64,000 nt of DNA from Streptomyces sp. M92 (GCF_028473745.1 NZ_CP101137.1:2418001-2482000); one strand, 5' to 3'. Shown: positions 24,793 through 33,255, counted from the first letter of the stretch. Notes: generated from the sequence alone by a model not told the origin. Made by a program: numbers and translations.

Positions 24793-25679
24793 GCCTCGAC
24801 CTCCTGATCGTCCTCGTCGCCGCGCTCTGGGGCCTGGTGACGGGAGCGCTGCTGCCGCGGGCCGCCTACCGCTTCTCCGCCCCCGCGGGGGCGGAGTGGC
24901 GTGATCGGTGCCCACGGGAGCATCCCGTGCCGGGCTGGCTCGGTCGGGCCCGGTGCGGGCAGTGCGCGACCGACAGCAACGGCGGTAACGGCGGCACCGG
25001 TACTATCGGTGGCACCTGCAGTACCGGTGGCAACGGCAGCACCGGTGGCACCGGCACTACCGACGGCACCGGCAGTACCGGCGGCACCGGCAGTACCGGT
25101 GGCAGCGATAACTCCCGCAGCACCGACAACGCGTTCTACGGCCCCGGCACCGCCGTCCTCGCCACCGTCACCGCCCTCGTCTGCGCCGCCCTCGCCGCCG
25201 CCACCGGGACCCGTCCGGAGGTGGCGGTCTGGCTGCTGCTCGCCCCGGTCGGCGTGCTGCTGGCCGCCGTCGACCTGCGGGTACGGCGCCTGCCCGACCC
25301 CCTCACCCTGCCGCTCGCCGGCGCCGCGCTCGTCCTCCTCGGGCTCACCGCGCTCGTGCCCGAGCACGCGGGGGAGTGGACCACCGCCGTGCTGGGCGCC
25401 CTCGCCCTCGGCGGCGGCTACGGCGTGCTCTTCCTCATCAACCCGGCCGGCATGGGCTTCGGAGACGTCAAGCTCGCCCTCGGCGCCGGGGCCGTCCTCG
25501 GCTGGTACGGCTGGCCGACCCTGATGCTCGGCACCTTCGCCGGCTTCCTGCTCGGCGCGCTGTACGGCGGTGCCCTCGTCGTCGCCCGGCGGGCGGGGCG
25601 CAAGACGGCGATCCCGTTCGGGCCGTTCCTGATCGCGGGCGCCTTCCTGGGCGTCCTGGCGGGGGCCTACGCGGCCTGA
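24789..25679 (+). CDS. Prepilin peptidase (A24 family)
   Basis: 296 residues from the ATG overlapping the previous stop. It cleaves the Flp and TadE prepilin leaders at the membrane. Both catalytic aspartates are visible: in LLAAVDLRVRRLPDPLTLP (about residue 160) and in the GMGFGDVKLALGAG signature (about 223). About seven membrane helices are expected. The N-terminal region keeps a Cys cluster (RCPREH, RARCGQC), a remnant of the zinc site in bifunctional enzymes. An unusual Gly/Thr/Ser insert (about residues 65-108) separates it from the core. It is coupled to the LysM/BTAD gene and lies 8 kb from the pilin gene. Confidence 0.9.
   Translation: MSLDLLIVLVAALWGLVTGALLPRAAYRFSAPAGAEWRDRCPREHPVPGWLGRARCGQCATDSNGGNGGTGTIGGTCSTGGNGSTGGTGTTDGTGSTGGTGSTGGSDNSRSTDNAFYGPGTAVLATVTALVCAALAAATGTRPEVAVWLLLAPVGVLLAAVDLRVRRLPDPLTLPLAGAALVLLGLTALVPEHAGEWTTAVLGALALGGGYGVLFLINPAGMGFGDVKLALGAGAVLGWYGWPTLMLGTFAGFLLGALYGGALVVARRAGRKTAIPFGPFLIAGAFLGVLAGAYAA
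24981..25107 (+). repeat. Imperfect 9/18-bp repeats inside the prepilin peptidase gene
   Basis: Repeats of GGCACCGGCAGTACCGGT and variants encode a run of GGTGSTGGTGTT-like sequence of about 42 residues. This low-complexity insert is in frame and probably varies in length between strains. Confidence 0.75.
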
Positions 25680-25757
25680 ACACCGACCCGTAAAAGGCCT
25701 GGCGTACGCTGGTCAGGTCTGTCCACAACCCTTACGAACCTTGCGAAAGGGACGCCG

Positions 25758-26957
25758 GTGACCGAGAAGGCCGACCTTCAGCCCATCCTCGACCGCGCCG
25801 CCGCCGGTGGGCGGATCACCCCCGAAGAGGCGCTCGACCTCTACCGGGACGCCCCGCTGCACGCGCTGGGCGCCGCCGCCGACGCCGTACGCAGGCGCAA
25901 GTACGCCGGCAGCGAGCACATCGCGACGTACATCATCGAGCGCAACATCAACTACACCAACGTGTGCGTCACGGCGTGCAAGTTCTGCGCCTTCTACGCG
26001 GCCCCCAAGGACACCAGGAAGGGCTGGACCCGCGACCTCGACGACATCCTGCGCCGCTGCGCGGAGACGGTCGAGCTGGGCGGCACCCAGATCATGTTCC
26101 AGGGCGGCCACCACCCGGACTACGGCGTCGAGTACTACGAGAAGCACTTCGCCGCCATCAAGAAGGAGTTCCCCGACCTCGTCATCCACAGCCTGGGGGC
26201 GAGCGAGGTCGAGCACATGGCGCGGATCTCGAAGGTGTCGGTCGAGGAGGCGATCCAGCGCATCCACGCGGCCGGGCTCGACTCCTTCGCCGGGGCCGGT
26301 GCGGAGCTGCTGCCCGAGCGTCCGCGCAAGGCGATCGCCCCGCTCAAGGAGTCCGGCGAGCGCTGGCTGGAGATCATGGAGATCGCCCACAATCTGGGCG
26401 TGGAGTCGACGTCCACCATGCTCATGGGCACCGGCGAGACCAACGCCGAGCGCATCGAGCACCTGCGGATGATCCGGGACGTGCAGGACCGCACCGGCGG
26501 CTTCCGCGCCTTCATCCCGTACACCTACCAGCCCGAGAACAACCACCTGAAGGGCCGCACGCAGGCCACGCTCTTCGAGTACCTGCGGATGATCGCCATC
26601 GCCCGGGTCTTCCTCGACAACGTCGCCCACATCCAGGGTTCTTGGCTGACCACCGGCAAGGAGGTCGGCCAGCTCTCCCTGCACTACGGCGCCGACGACC
26701 TCGGCTCGATCATGCTGGAGGAGAACGTCGTCTCCTCCGCGGGCGCCAAGCACCGGTCCAACCGGCTGGAGATCATCGACCTGATCCGCAAGGCGGGGCG
26801 CGTCCCGGCGCAGCGGTCGACCACGTACGAGCACCTCGTCGTGCATGACGACCCGGCGAACGACCCCGTGGACGAGCGCGTCGTCTCCCACATCTCGTCC
26901 ACGGCCATCGCGGGTGGCACGGCCCACCCCGAGCTGAAGCTGCTCGCCCCCAACTGA
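25758..26957 (+). CDS. mqnC: Cyclic dehypoxanthine futalosine synthase MqnC
   Basis: 399 residues from GTG 25758, preceded by AAAGGGA. Radical-SAM enzyme of the futalosine route to menaquinone; it cyclises dehypoxanthine futalosine. The cluster motif CVTACKFC (CX3CX2C) is at about residues 72-79. Family blocks GGTQIMFQGGHHPDYG and TGETNAERIEHLRMIRDVQD are intact, and the C-terminus TAIAGGTAHPELKLLAPN is typical. Length is normal. Its presence shows that this organism uses the Mqn pathway rather than the classical Men route. Followed seven bases later by the amidohydrolase-like gene. Confidence 0.95.
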   Translation: MTEKADLQPILDRAAAGGRITPEEALDLYRDAPLHALGAAADAVRRRKYAGSEHIATYIIERNINYTNVCVTACKFCAFYAAPKDTRKGWTRDLDDILRRCAETVELGGTQIMFQGGHHPDYGVEYYEKHFAAIKKEFPDLVIHSLGASEVEHMARISKVSVEEAIQRIHAAGLDSFAGAGAELLPERPRKAIAPLKESGERWLEIMEIAHNLGVESTSTMLMGTGETNAERIEHLRMIRDVQDRTGGFRAFIPYTYQPENNHLKGRTQATLFEYLRMIAIARVFLDNVAHIQGSWLTTGKEVGQLSLHYGADDLGSIMLEENVVSSAGAKHRSNRLEIIDLIRKAGRVPAQRSTTYEHLVVHDDPANDPVDERVVSHISSTAIAGGTAHPELKLLAPN

Positions 26958-26964
26958 GGCCGTC

Positions 26965-27564
26965 GTGCTGACGATCCACGTCTCCGAGGCCTCGCCCGAG
27001 GCGGCCGTCGTGGTCGACGGCGCGCAGCTCGCCGCCGTCGGCCCGTACGAGGCACTGGCCGCCGACCACCCGCGGGCGCGGGTGCGCCGGTGGCCCGGCA
27101 TCCTGACGCCCGGACTGCTCAATCCGTACGGCCCGGAACTGCTGGAGCAGGCGTACCACCCAGACCCGCGCGAGGCGGACCGGCTGGGCACCGAGCCGAT
27201 CTTCGGGGAGCGCGGGCTCGCACTCCTCGGCGCGAACGCGTCCGCGCGGGGCGCCAGCGCGCGCCGGGGGGTACAGCGCATGCTGGCGCACGGCACGGTC
27301 GCCGTCGCCGGTGAGCTGCGCGGCCGCGCGGTCCTGGACGCGGTGCGCGGGGCGGGGCTCGCCCTGGCGGGGCGGCCGGCCGGTCTGCCCGGGCCCGCGT
27401 CCTTCTCGCCGGTTCCGCTCGTGCTGCTTCCCGGGCTCGCTCCCGGGAAGTCCGCCCGGTTCGCGGTGTTCGACGTACCCGACCGGGCCGCGCTCGTACG
27501 GGAGGGTGCGGCCACGTGCGTGGCCACCGTCGTGGGCGGTCGGCTGGTGTACCGGGGGCGCTGA
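26965..27564 (+). CDS. Amidohydrolase-like (imidazolonepropionase-like) small protein without metal ligands
   Basis: 199 residues from GTG 26965, after GAGG. The sequence VVVDGAQLAAVGPYEALA and WPGILTPGLLNPYG copies the start of the amidohydrolase fold, and it ends FDVPDRAALVREGAATCVAT, VVGGRLVYRG, the closing composite beta domain. The metal-binding His-x-His that normally follows PGLVNAHTH is absent: here it reads PGLLNPYG. The central TIM barrel is cut to about 100 residues. It therefore cannot be a normal zinc deaminase. Its fixed place behind mqnC suggests a link to menaquinone synthesis, perhaps as a degenerate relative of aminofutalosine deaminases. That link is inference. Confidence 0.7.
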   Translation: MLTIHVSEASPEAAVVVDGAQLAAVGPYEALAADHPRARVRRWPGILTPGLLNPYGPELLEQAYHPDPREADRLGTEPIFGERGLALLGANASARGASARRGVQRMLAHGTVAVAGELRGRAVLDAVRGAGLALAGRPAGLPGPASFSPVPLVLLPGLAPGKSARFAVFDVPDRAALVREGAATCVATVVGGRLVYRGR

Positions 27565-27654
27565 GCCGGGCGTCTCAGGGACCTCGGTGTCCGGGACCGA
27601 GGTCGCCGTGAGCCCGTCCGCCCCGGGCGGGACGCGTGCTGCAACAATGGGCCC

Positions 27655-28350
27655 GTGACCCGCGCTTCCCTGAACAAGCAGCCGCACGAAGTCGCCTCGA
27701 TGTTCGACCACGTCGCGGAACGGTACGACCTGACGAACGCCGTGCTCTCGCTCGGCCAGGACCGGGCGTGGCGCAAGGCGGTCGCCCGGGCCGTCGACGC
27801 CCGCCCCGCGCAGAAGGTCCTGGACCTCGCGGCGGGCACGGCCACCTCCTCCCTGCCCTTCGCCCGCACCGGCGCCTACGTCGTCCCCTGCGACTTCTCC
27901 CTCGGCATGCTCCAGGTCGGCAAGGAACGGCACTCCTGGCTGCCGTTCACCGCGGGCGACGCGACCCGGCTGCCGTTCCGGGACGACACCTTCGACGCCG
28001 TCACCATCTCCTTCGGGCTGCGCAACGTGCAGGACACCGACGCGGCGCTGCGCGAGATGTACCGGGTGACGCGGCCCGGCGGCCGGGTCGTCATCTGCGA
28101 GTTCTCGCACCCCACCTGGACGCCCTTCCGCACCGTCTACACCGAGTACCTGATGCGCGCCCTGCCGCCGGTGGCCCGCGCGGTGTCGTCCAACCCCGAC
28201 GCGTACGTCTACCTCGCCGAGTCCATCCGCGCCTGGCCCGACCAGCCGGCGCTCGCCGAGCGGCTGGGCAAGGCCGGCTGGTCGAGGGTGGCGTGGCGGA
28301 ACCTGACGGGCGGCGTGGTGGCGCTGCACCGGGGGTTCAAGGCGGGCTGA
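27655..28350 (+). CDS. menG: Demethylmenaquinone methyltransferase
   Basis: 231 residues from GTG 27655. UbiE/MenG-type SAM-dependent C-methyltransferase that completes menaquinone. Motif I is [16 protein letters not shown] (about residue 47), then [35 protein letters not shown] and [20 protein letters not shown], all diagnostic. The length fits the family. The last codons (GFKAG, stop) form the first unit of a five-unit tandem repeat that fills the downstream spacer. It probably forms a functional group with mqnC and the GGR-family gene. Confidence 0.95.
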   Translation: MTRASLNKQPHEVASMFDHVAERYDLTNAVLSLGQDRAWRKAVARAVDARPAQKVLDLAAGTATSSLPFARTGAYVVPCDFSLGMLQVGKERHSWLPFTAGDATRLPFRDDTFDAVTISFGLRNVQDTDAALREMYRVTRPGGRVVICEFSHPTWTPFRTVYTEYLMRALPPVARAVSSNPDAYVYLAESIRAWPDQPALAERLGKAGWSRVAWRNLTGGVVALHRGFKAG

Positions 28351-28476
28351 GGACCGCGCCACGTTCCGGTGCGGGCTGAGGGTCGCGCACGGTTCGAGGC
28401 GGGCTGAGCAATGCGCAACGGTTCGAGGCGGCTGAGGACTCCGCAGCGGCTCAAGGCAGGCTGAGGACCGCGCAGC
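28334..28476 (+). repeat. Five tandem 28-29-bp repeats spanning the menG stop and the PASTA gene end
   Basis: Units at 28334-28362, 28363-28390, 28391-28419, 28420-28447 and 28448-28476, each close to ggttcaaggcgggctgagga followed by ccgcgcagc. Unit 1 contains the last menG codons and its stop; unit 5 contains the stop of the convergent PASTA gene. Confidence 0.85.
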
Positions 28477-28837
28477 ACGGCGGTCCGCCCGTTTCCCCTC
28501 CGGCCGCGTCCGGCCCGCTGTGCCCCGGCTCGGTCAGCTCCCGCCGCAGCCCGCCCGACGGAGGCCCCGGCACGCGCGGCTCGCGGATGCCTCCGCCGCC
28601 CTCGCCCTCCCCGAAGTCGAACCACACGTACACCTGCGAGTCCCGCGGCACGTGCGCGCCGGGCAGCGGGTACTGGCGTACGACGTGGTCGACGACGGCG
28701 AGGCGCAGGTCGGGCCGGTCCGGTGTGTGCAGGGACAGGCCCCGCGCACGGGCCTCCTCGCACGCGTCCACGGCCATCAGGCCGACCAGGCGCGGTACGC
28801 GTACGTCCTTCTTGGGTGCCAGGCGCACGGACGTCAC
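28451..28837 (-). CDS. Small PASTA-domain protein
   Basis: 128 residues from GTG 28837, preceded by GGGGGTGACG-like purines; the reading to 28891 adds a basic tail and is less likely. One PASTA domain covers about residues 12-78 (VRVPRLVGLMAVDACEEARA, then PLPGAHVPRDSQVYVWFD). There is no signal peptide or membrane helix, unlike kinase-linked PASTA proteins, so it seems cytosolic. The C-terminal tail (GGPPCCAVLSLP) is encoded partly by the tandem repeat. Such stand-alone PASTA proteins have no known role. It follows the GNAT gene on the same strand only in order, not direction of coupling: it is upstream of nothing else. Confidence 0.75.
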   Translation of the reverse strand: MTSVRLAPKKDVRVPRLVGLMAVDACEEARARGLSLHTPDRPDLRLAVVDHVVRQYPLPGAHVPRDSQVYVWFDFGEGEGGGGIREPRVPGPPSGGLRRELTEPGHSGPDAAGGETGGPPCCAVLSLP

Positions 28838-28922
28838 CCCCCAGCGGTACCCGGCAGCGTAGCGCCGCCGCGCACCGCCCGGAAGCGGCAAGTGGCTTAC
28901 TGTGACAGTTGGTTGCAGTGAG

Positions 28923-29438
28923 TCACCGGCTGGGCAGCGGGAGCCGGTAGCAGTGCCCCTGCCGTTGCGAGGCCGGGGTGGTGAAGACCTCGGCGAGGCG
29001 CATGCCCAGCCGCTCCGTCACCGCGATGGACCGGGCGTTGCGGGCGTCGACCATCGCGACCACCTCCGCGACCCCCGCGGCGCGCACCCGCTCCAGCGTC
29101 TGCCGGGCCGCCGCAGTGACGTACCCCTTCCCCCAGTGGGCCCGTCCCAGGCGCCAGCCGATCTCGATCTCACCCTTGGGGCCCCAGTCCTGCGGCCACG
29201 GCTGGGCACCGGTGAAGCCGATGACCGTGTCCGCCTCGTCCACCATGGTCCACAGGCAGAAGCCGTGCTCCGCGTCGTGCCGGCGCTGGCGGGCGGTGAG
29301 CTCCTCGTAGACGGACAGTTCCGCGGTCCTCCCGCCGTGGAACTCCATGACGTCCGGATCGTCGAATATCCGGTGCCAGGCGACCGCGTCCTCGTCGGTG
29401 GGAACGCGCAACCGTACAACGGGCAGAGCTCGGTTCAC
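28923..29438 (-). CDS. GNAT-family acetyltransferase
   Basis: 171 residues from GTG 29438, which has AAGGG seven bases upstream; longer readings to 29792 lack support. It belongs to the RimJ/RimL-like group: LRVPTDEDAVAWHRIFDDPD at the start, EIEIGWRLGRAHWGKGYVTA (acetyl-CoA loop with the G-K-G-Y variant) near residues 90-110, and MVDARNARSIAVTERLGMRL. This pattern matches N-acetyltransferases acting on ribosomal protein or small-molecule amines. It is the upstream member of a minus-strand pair with the PASTA gene and divergent from the GGR-family gene. Confidence 0.88.
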   Translation of the reverse strand: MNRALPVVRLRVPTDEDAVAWHRIFDDPDVMEFHGGRTAELSVYEELTARQRRHDAEHGFCLWTMVDEADTVIGFTGAQPWPQDWGPKGEIEIGWRLGRAHWGKGYVTAAARQTLERVRAAGVAEVVAMVDARNARSIAVTERLGMRLAEVFTTPASQRQGHCYRLPLPSR

Positions 29439-29535
29439 TGGGCAGCCCTTCAGCCGGGACATGGGTGTCGCTGAATAGACTGCCCATGACCAGTGCCGGT
29501 CGGCACGCAGATTTCGAACTTGGGGAGATCCCGCC

Positions 29536-30828
29536 GTGACCGTCGAGACTGAGCCACTCTCCGAGAACACCGCCGACGTGATCGTCGTGGGCGCGGGGCC
29601 GGCCGGCTCCACGACCGCGTACCACCTGGCCAAGGCGGGGCTCGACGTCCTGCTGCTGGAGAAGACCGCCTTCCCCAGGGAGAAGGTCTGCGGCGACGGC
29701 CTGACCCCCCGCGCGGTCAAGCAGCTCGTGGCCATGGGCATCGACATCTCCGAAGAGGCCGGCTGGCTGCGCAACAAGGGGCTGCGCATCATCGGCGGCG
29801 GCTCCCGCCTCCAGCTGGACTGGCCGGATCTCGCCTCCTTCCCCGACTACGGACTCGTCCGCAAGCGCGACGACTTCGACGAGCAGCTCGCCCGGCAGGC
29901 CCAGAAGGCCGGCGCCCGCCTGTACGAGCGCTGCAACGTCGGCGCCCCCGTCGTCGACGACCGCACCGGCCGCATCACCGGCGTCCACGCCAAGCTCGGC
30001 GAGGACAAGCGCGAGGTCACCTTCCGCGCGCCGCTGGTCGTCGCCGCCGACGGCAACTCCACGCGGCTGTCCCTGGCGATGGGCCTGCACCGACGCGAGG
30101 ACCGTCCGATGGGCGTCGCGGTCCGCACGTACTTCACCTCGCCCCGCCACGACGACGACTACCTGGAGTCCTGGCTGGAACTGTGGGACCGCCGCGGCGC
30201 CCAGGACCGGCTGCTGCCGGGCTACGGCTGGATCTTCGGCATGGGCGACGGCACCTCGAACGTCGGGCTCGGGGTGCTGAACACCTCGGACTCCTTCAAG
30301 GAGCTGGACTGGCGCGAGGTGCTGAAGGCCTGGTGCGCCTCCATGCCGGAGGACTGGGGCTACACCCCGGACAACATGACCGGCCCGATCCGCGGCGCCG
30401 CCCTGCCCATGGCCTTCAACCGCCAGCCGCACTACACCAAGGGCCTGCTGCTCGTCGGCGACGCCGGCGGCCTGGTGAACCCCTTCAACGGCGAGGGCAT
30501 CGCCTACGCCATGGAGTCCGGCCAGATCGCCGCCGACGTCATCACCCAGGCCCACGCGCGGGCCACGCCGGCCCAGCGGGAGATCGCCCTCCAGCGCTAC
30601 CCGCGCGTCCTGAAGGACACCTACGGCGGCTACTACACGCTGGGCCGCGCCTTCGTGAAGCTCATCGGCAACCCGAAGGTCATGCAGATCGCGACCCAGC
30701 GCGGCCTCACCCACCCGCTGCTGATGAAGTTCACCCTGAAGATGCTCGCCAACCTGACGGACCCGACGGGCGGCGACGCGATGGACCGCATCATCAACGG
30801 ACTGAGCAAGGTCGCGCCGAAGGCCTGA
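29536..30828 (+). CDS. Geranylgeranyl-reductase-family flavoprotein (MenJ-like)
   Basis: 430 residues from GTG 29536. FAD-dependent oxidoreductase of the GGR family, whose actinobacterial member MenJ saturates isoprene units of menaquinone. The N-terminus has the Rossmann dinucleotide site VIVVGAGPAGSTTAYHLAKA and LLLEKTAFPREKVCGDGLTP, diagnostic of the family. A second FAD-contact block LLVGDAGGLVNPFNGEGIAY is near residue 310. Position between menG and nuo fits a quinone-tail reductase, but the substrate cannot be proven from sequence. Its stop abuts the stop of the convergent deformylase gene with no spacer. Confidence 0.88.
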   Translation: MTVETEPLSENTADVIVVGAGPAGSTTAYHLAKAGLDVLLLEKTAFPREKVCGDGLTPRAVKQLVAMGIDISEEAGWLRNKGLRIIGGGSRLQLDWPDLASFPDYGLVRKRDDFDEQLARQAQKAGARLYERCNVGAPVVDDRTGRITGVHAKLGEDKREVTFRAPLVVAADGNSTRLSLAMGLHRREDRPMGVAVRTYFTSPRHDDDYLESWLELWDRRGAQDRLLPGYGWIFGMGDGTSNVGLGVLNTSDSFKELDWREVLKAWCASMPEDWGYTPDNMTGPIRGAALPMAFNRQPHYTKGLLLVGDAGGLVNPFNGEGIAYAMESGQIAADVITQAHARATPAQREIALQRYPRVLKDTYGGYYTLGRAFVKLIGNPKVMQIATQRGLTHPLLMKFTLKMLANLTDPTGGDAMDRIINGLSKVAPKA

Positions 30829-31470
30829 TCAGCTCCCGGCCTCGGCCTCTTCCAGCGTTCTGGCGTTGGCCGCCCGGCGCGCGAACACCTCGTCGCGCCG
30901 GGCGGCCGACTGCCGCAGCGCCCGTTTGCGGTCGCGCGCGGAGAGCCGGTCCAGGTACACCTGACCGTTCACGTGGTCGGTCTCGTGCGCGAGGCAGCGC
31001 GCGAAGTAGCCGGTGCCCTCGACGACGAGCGGCTCGCCGTCCTTGTCGAGGCCCCGCACGACGGCCCGGTCGGGGCGCGGCACGGCCATCATGGCGCCCG
31101 GCACCGACAGACATCCCTCGCCCTCGTCCAGCAGACGGCGCCCGGCCGGGTCGAGGGGATCCAGCACCGGGTTCACGATGTGCCCGACATGCCGGGCACC
31201 CTCGTCGTCAGGGCAGTCGTACACGAACAGGCGCAGATCGACCCCCACCTGATTCGCCGCCAGCCCGCAGCCGTCGGCCACGTACATCGTGCGGAACATG
31301 TCGTCGATGAGCGCGGCGAGGTCGGGCCCGAACTCGGTGACGTCCCGGCAGGGCTTGTGCAGCACCTCTTCGCCGACCTCGGTGACCCGTCGTACCGATC
31401 CGCACCGGGCCTCGGGCGCGAGCGGGGGATAGGCGGCGGCGGGCCGCCCCTGTACGAACACGCTGGGCAT
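30829..31470 (-). CDS. def: Peptide deformylase
   Basis: 213 residues from ATG 31470. It removes the formyl group from nascent proteins. All three motifs are present: GCGLAANQVG (motif 1, about residue 69), EGCLSVPG (motif 2, metal Cys) and HETDH (motif 3, HExxH variant HETDH with both metal His and the catalytic Glu). The N-terminal about 25 residues extend beyond the usual start. The C-terminal helix is Arg-rich. This is a second-class actinobacterial deformylase; streptomycetes usually have several, so it is probably not the only one. Confidence 0.92.
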   Translation of the reverse strand: MPSVFVQGRPAAAYPPLAPEARCGSVRRVTEVGEEVLHKPCRDVTEFGPDLAALIDDMFRTMYVADGCGLAANQVGVDLRLFVYDCPDDEGARHVGHIVNPVLDPLDPAGRRLLDEGEGCLSVPGAMMAVPRPDRAVVRGLDKDGEPLVVEGTGYFARCLAHETDHVNGQVYLDRLSARDRKRALRQSAARRDEVFARRAANARTLEEAEAGS

Positions 31471-31653
31471 GGTCTCTCCTTCGGCTCGTGGACGGGCCGG
31501 TGGAGGTCCGGCCCGCCCCGAGCATGCCAGGAGCGACCGCGGGGACGCAGCCCTCGAACGGCTGCGGCCCCGCGCGGACGTGTCCGCGTCGTGCGTCTCG
31601 GGAGGTGCCGGGGTCCGGAGCCGCGTGCTGGACGCGGACCCCGTCTCCGGGAG

Positions 31654-32490
31654 TTACAGCACCCGCACCGCGCCGCTCGGCGGGTCGTACGACAGCGGCT
31701 TCAGGGCCACGCCGGTGGACGGGTTCTGCGCGCCGACGAACATGCCGTCGCCGACGTAGACACCCACGTGGTACGCGCTGCCCGCGCCACCCCAGTACAG
31801 GATGTCGCCCGGCTGGAGGTTGCCCAGCCCGACCTGGGTGCCGGCGGTCGACTGGGCCTGGGAGACGCGCGGCAGGTCGACGCCGACCTGCTTGAAGGCG
31901 GCCTGCACCAGACCGGAGCAGTCCCACGAGTTGGGGCCGGTGCCGCCGGAGACGTAGGCGTCGCCGACCTGGGACTGGACGAAGGAGACGACGGCCGCGG
32001 CCGAACCGGTGGCCGACGAGGAGGTGCTGCCGATGCTGCTGCCCGAGCTGTCGGAGGACGACCCGGTGTCGGCGGAGGCGCTCAGGGTGGCGCGCTCGGC
32101 GGTGCGCGAGGCGCGCTCGGCGGCCGCCTTGCGTGCGGCCTCCTCGGCCTTCTTCTTCTCTTCCTCGGCCTTCTTCTTGGCCTCGGCGAGGTCCGCCTCG
32201 GCCTGCTTGGCGGCCTTGGCGGCGGCCGCGTCACGCTCGGCCTGCAGCTCGTAGCTCGCGGCCGCCTGCTGGGTGACGTCCGCGGACTGGGCGACCTGAG
32301 CGGCCAGGTCGGCCGTCAGGGTGGGCAGTTCCATGGTCTGCGTCACCGGCTCGGCCGCGCTGGCCGAACTCGACGCACCGGCCACTGCCAGGGTGCTGAG
32401 GACGCCACCGGCAACTCCGGCCCGCATCGCGATGGTCGACGCGCTGCGGCGGGGCTTCCGGTGGCTGCGTATGTGAGCGGTGTGGGACAT
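31654..32490 (-). CDS. Secreted NlpC/P60 peptidoglycan hydrolase
   Basis: 278 residues from ATG 32490; an in-frame ATG 15 residues upstream is possible. A signal sequence (MRAGVAGGVLSTLAVAGASS, to about ASAAE) is followed by a coiled-coil of about 90 residues rich in Lys/Glu/Ala (AEAKKKAEEEKKKAEEAARK), a Ser/Thr linker and the C-terminal NlpC/P60 domain (about 165-278). The catalytic Cys is in SWDCSGLVQAAF and the His in AYHVGVYVGDG. It cleaves stem peptides and likely acts in cell separation or germination. I looked for a ydaO (c-di-AMP) riboswitch in its leader and did not find the core motifs. Confidence 0.92.
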   Translation of the reverse strand: MSHTAHIRSHRKPRRSASTIAMRAGVAGGVLSTLAVAGASSSASAAEPVTQTMELPTLTADLAAQVAQSADVTQQAAASYELQAERDAAAAKAAKQAEADLAEAKKKAEEEKKKAEEAARKAAAERASRTAERATLSASADTGSSSDSSGSSIGSTSSSATGSAAAVVSFVQSQVGDAYVSGGTGPNSWDCSGLVQAAFKQVGVDLPRVSQAQSTAGTQVGLGNLQPGDILYWGGAGSAYHVGVYVGDGMFVGAQNPSTGVALKPLSYDPPSGAVRVL

Positions 32491-32729
32491 AGGGACAACC
32501 GGTATCAGGAGCTCCTCCATACCTTCAAGAAACGTGGGCTGCGCCACAGTTGTTCAATCGGGCCCCGAATCCCGGGCGTGTCGCTCCTTATTGACGCCCT
32601 AACGGACATTGCGGGCGGTCCGTAACCGCCCTGTGATCACGGTCTTTGATCGTTACGCCCGAATTGCCCCGCGCTTACCACTTGTTGAGGCAGTTGGCCA
32701 AGCCCGGTTCTCAGACGCCTCTCATGGAT

Positions 32730-32743
32730 GTGGCACAGGTCAC
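32730..32743. promoter_or_regulatory. Possible Crp-type site
   Basis: GTGGCACAGGTCAC fits GTG(N)6GNCAC, the motif reported for S. coelicolor Crp. It lies 240 bases upstream of the NlpC/P60 start and 513 bases upstream of nuoA. A single match of this length can arise by chance. Confidence 0.3.
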
Positions 32744-33110
32744 GGAACGGTTACCCCTTCGGTCGCGTCCGCAGCGCGTGGCCGGCTCCCGCGTTCGCCG
32801 TCGGGCGCTCGTGAACGCGTGCACGTGTCCACACCGCACCCCGACCCTCCCTCTGACGTGTGAACGCGCCCTCTATCAAGTGATCGCGTCCAGCGCCAGT
32901 TTGCATGCAAGGGAACCCTCTTGATATTGAGACGCCCGCCGCGCACCCCCTCTGGTCAGCGGTGACGATCGAAATTGTCACCTCTGGTGATCACCTGAAC
33001 GCTTCTTGTGTGAAGATCACTGCTCATCCGACTTCATGATCCTTCGTCAGGTGGTGGAGATCACAAAGCTTGTGCAATACCCCGTGTCGCAGATCACAGA
33101 GCGTCGGGCA

Positions 33111-33116
33111 TAGGAT
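33111..33116 (+). promoter_or_regulatory. Candidate nuo -10 element
   Basis: TAGGAT at 33111-33116 is a good streptomycete -10 hexamer. No strong -35 lies 16-19 bases upstream. It would start transcription about 33123, just before the Rex operator. Confidence 0.45.
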
Positions 33117-33132
33117 GCGAGGCAGTTGGGCT

Positions 33133-33148
33133 TGTGACCTGCTTCACA
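33133..33148. promoter_or_regulatory. Rex operator (ROP) upstream of nuoA
   Basis: TGTGACCTGCTTCACA is an imperfect 16-bp palindrome that matches the Rex operator consensus TGTGAAC-N2-GTTCACA with a changed centre. Rex senses the NADH/NAD+ ratio and is known to control nuo and cyd in S. coelicolor. The site follows the -10 candidate by about 17 bases, so bound Rex would block elongation or open-complex formation. Confidence 0.8.
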
Positions 33149-33255
33149 TGTTCGCGATCTTCGCCGGGACGAGCGGGGCTCGTGGGGCTGTTGGGGCGGC
33201 TGTGAGTCCGATGCAACCGCCAGCAGTCAGTGCCGACTGAGAGGAGCGAGGAGCG

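Larger units (their letters stand above)
32491..33255. other. 765-bp divergent regulatory region between NlpC/P60 and nuoA
   Basis: No credible gene. The right half carries a nuo promoter candidate, the Rex operator and several GATCAC motifs (32989, 33015, 33059, 33092). The middle has a Crp-type match at 32730-32743. Composition is less GC-rich than the genes, as expected for streptomycete promoters. Confidence 0.8.

Noticed and set aside
32491..33000. Possible ydaO (c-di-AMP) riboswitch upstream of the NlpC/P60 gene
   Set aside because: I searched the leader for the usual core motifs (GGGTGAAT-like and GAACCCGTCAG-like) and found neither.
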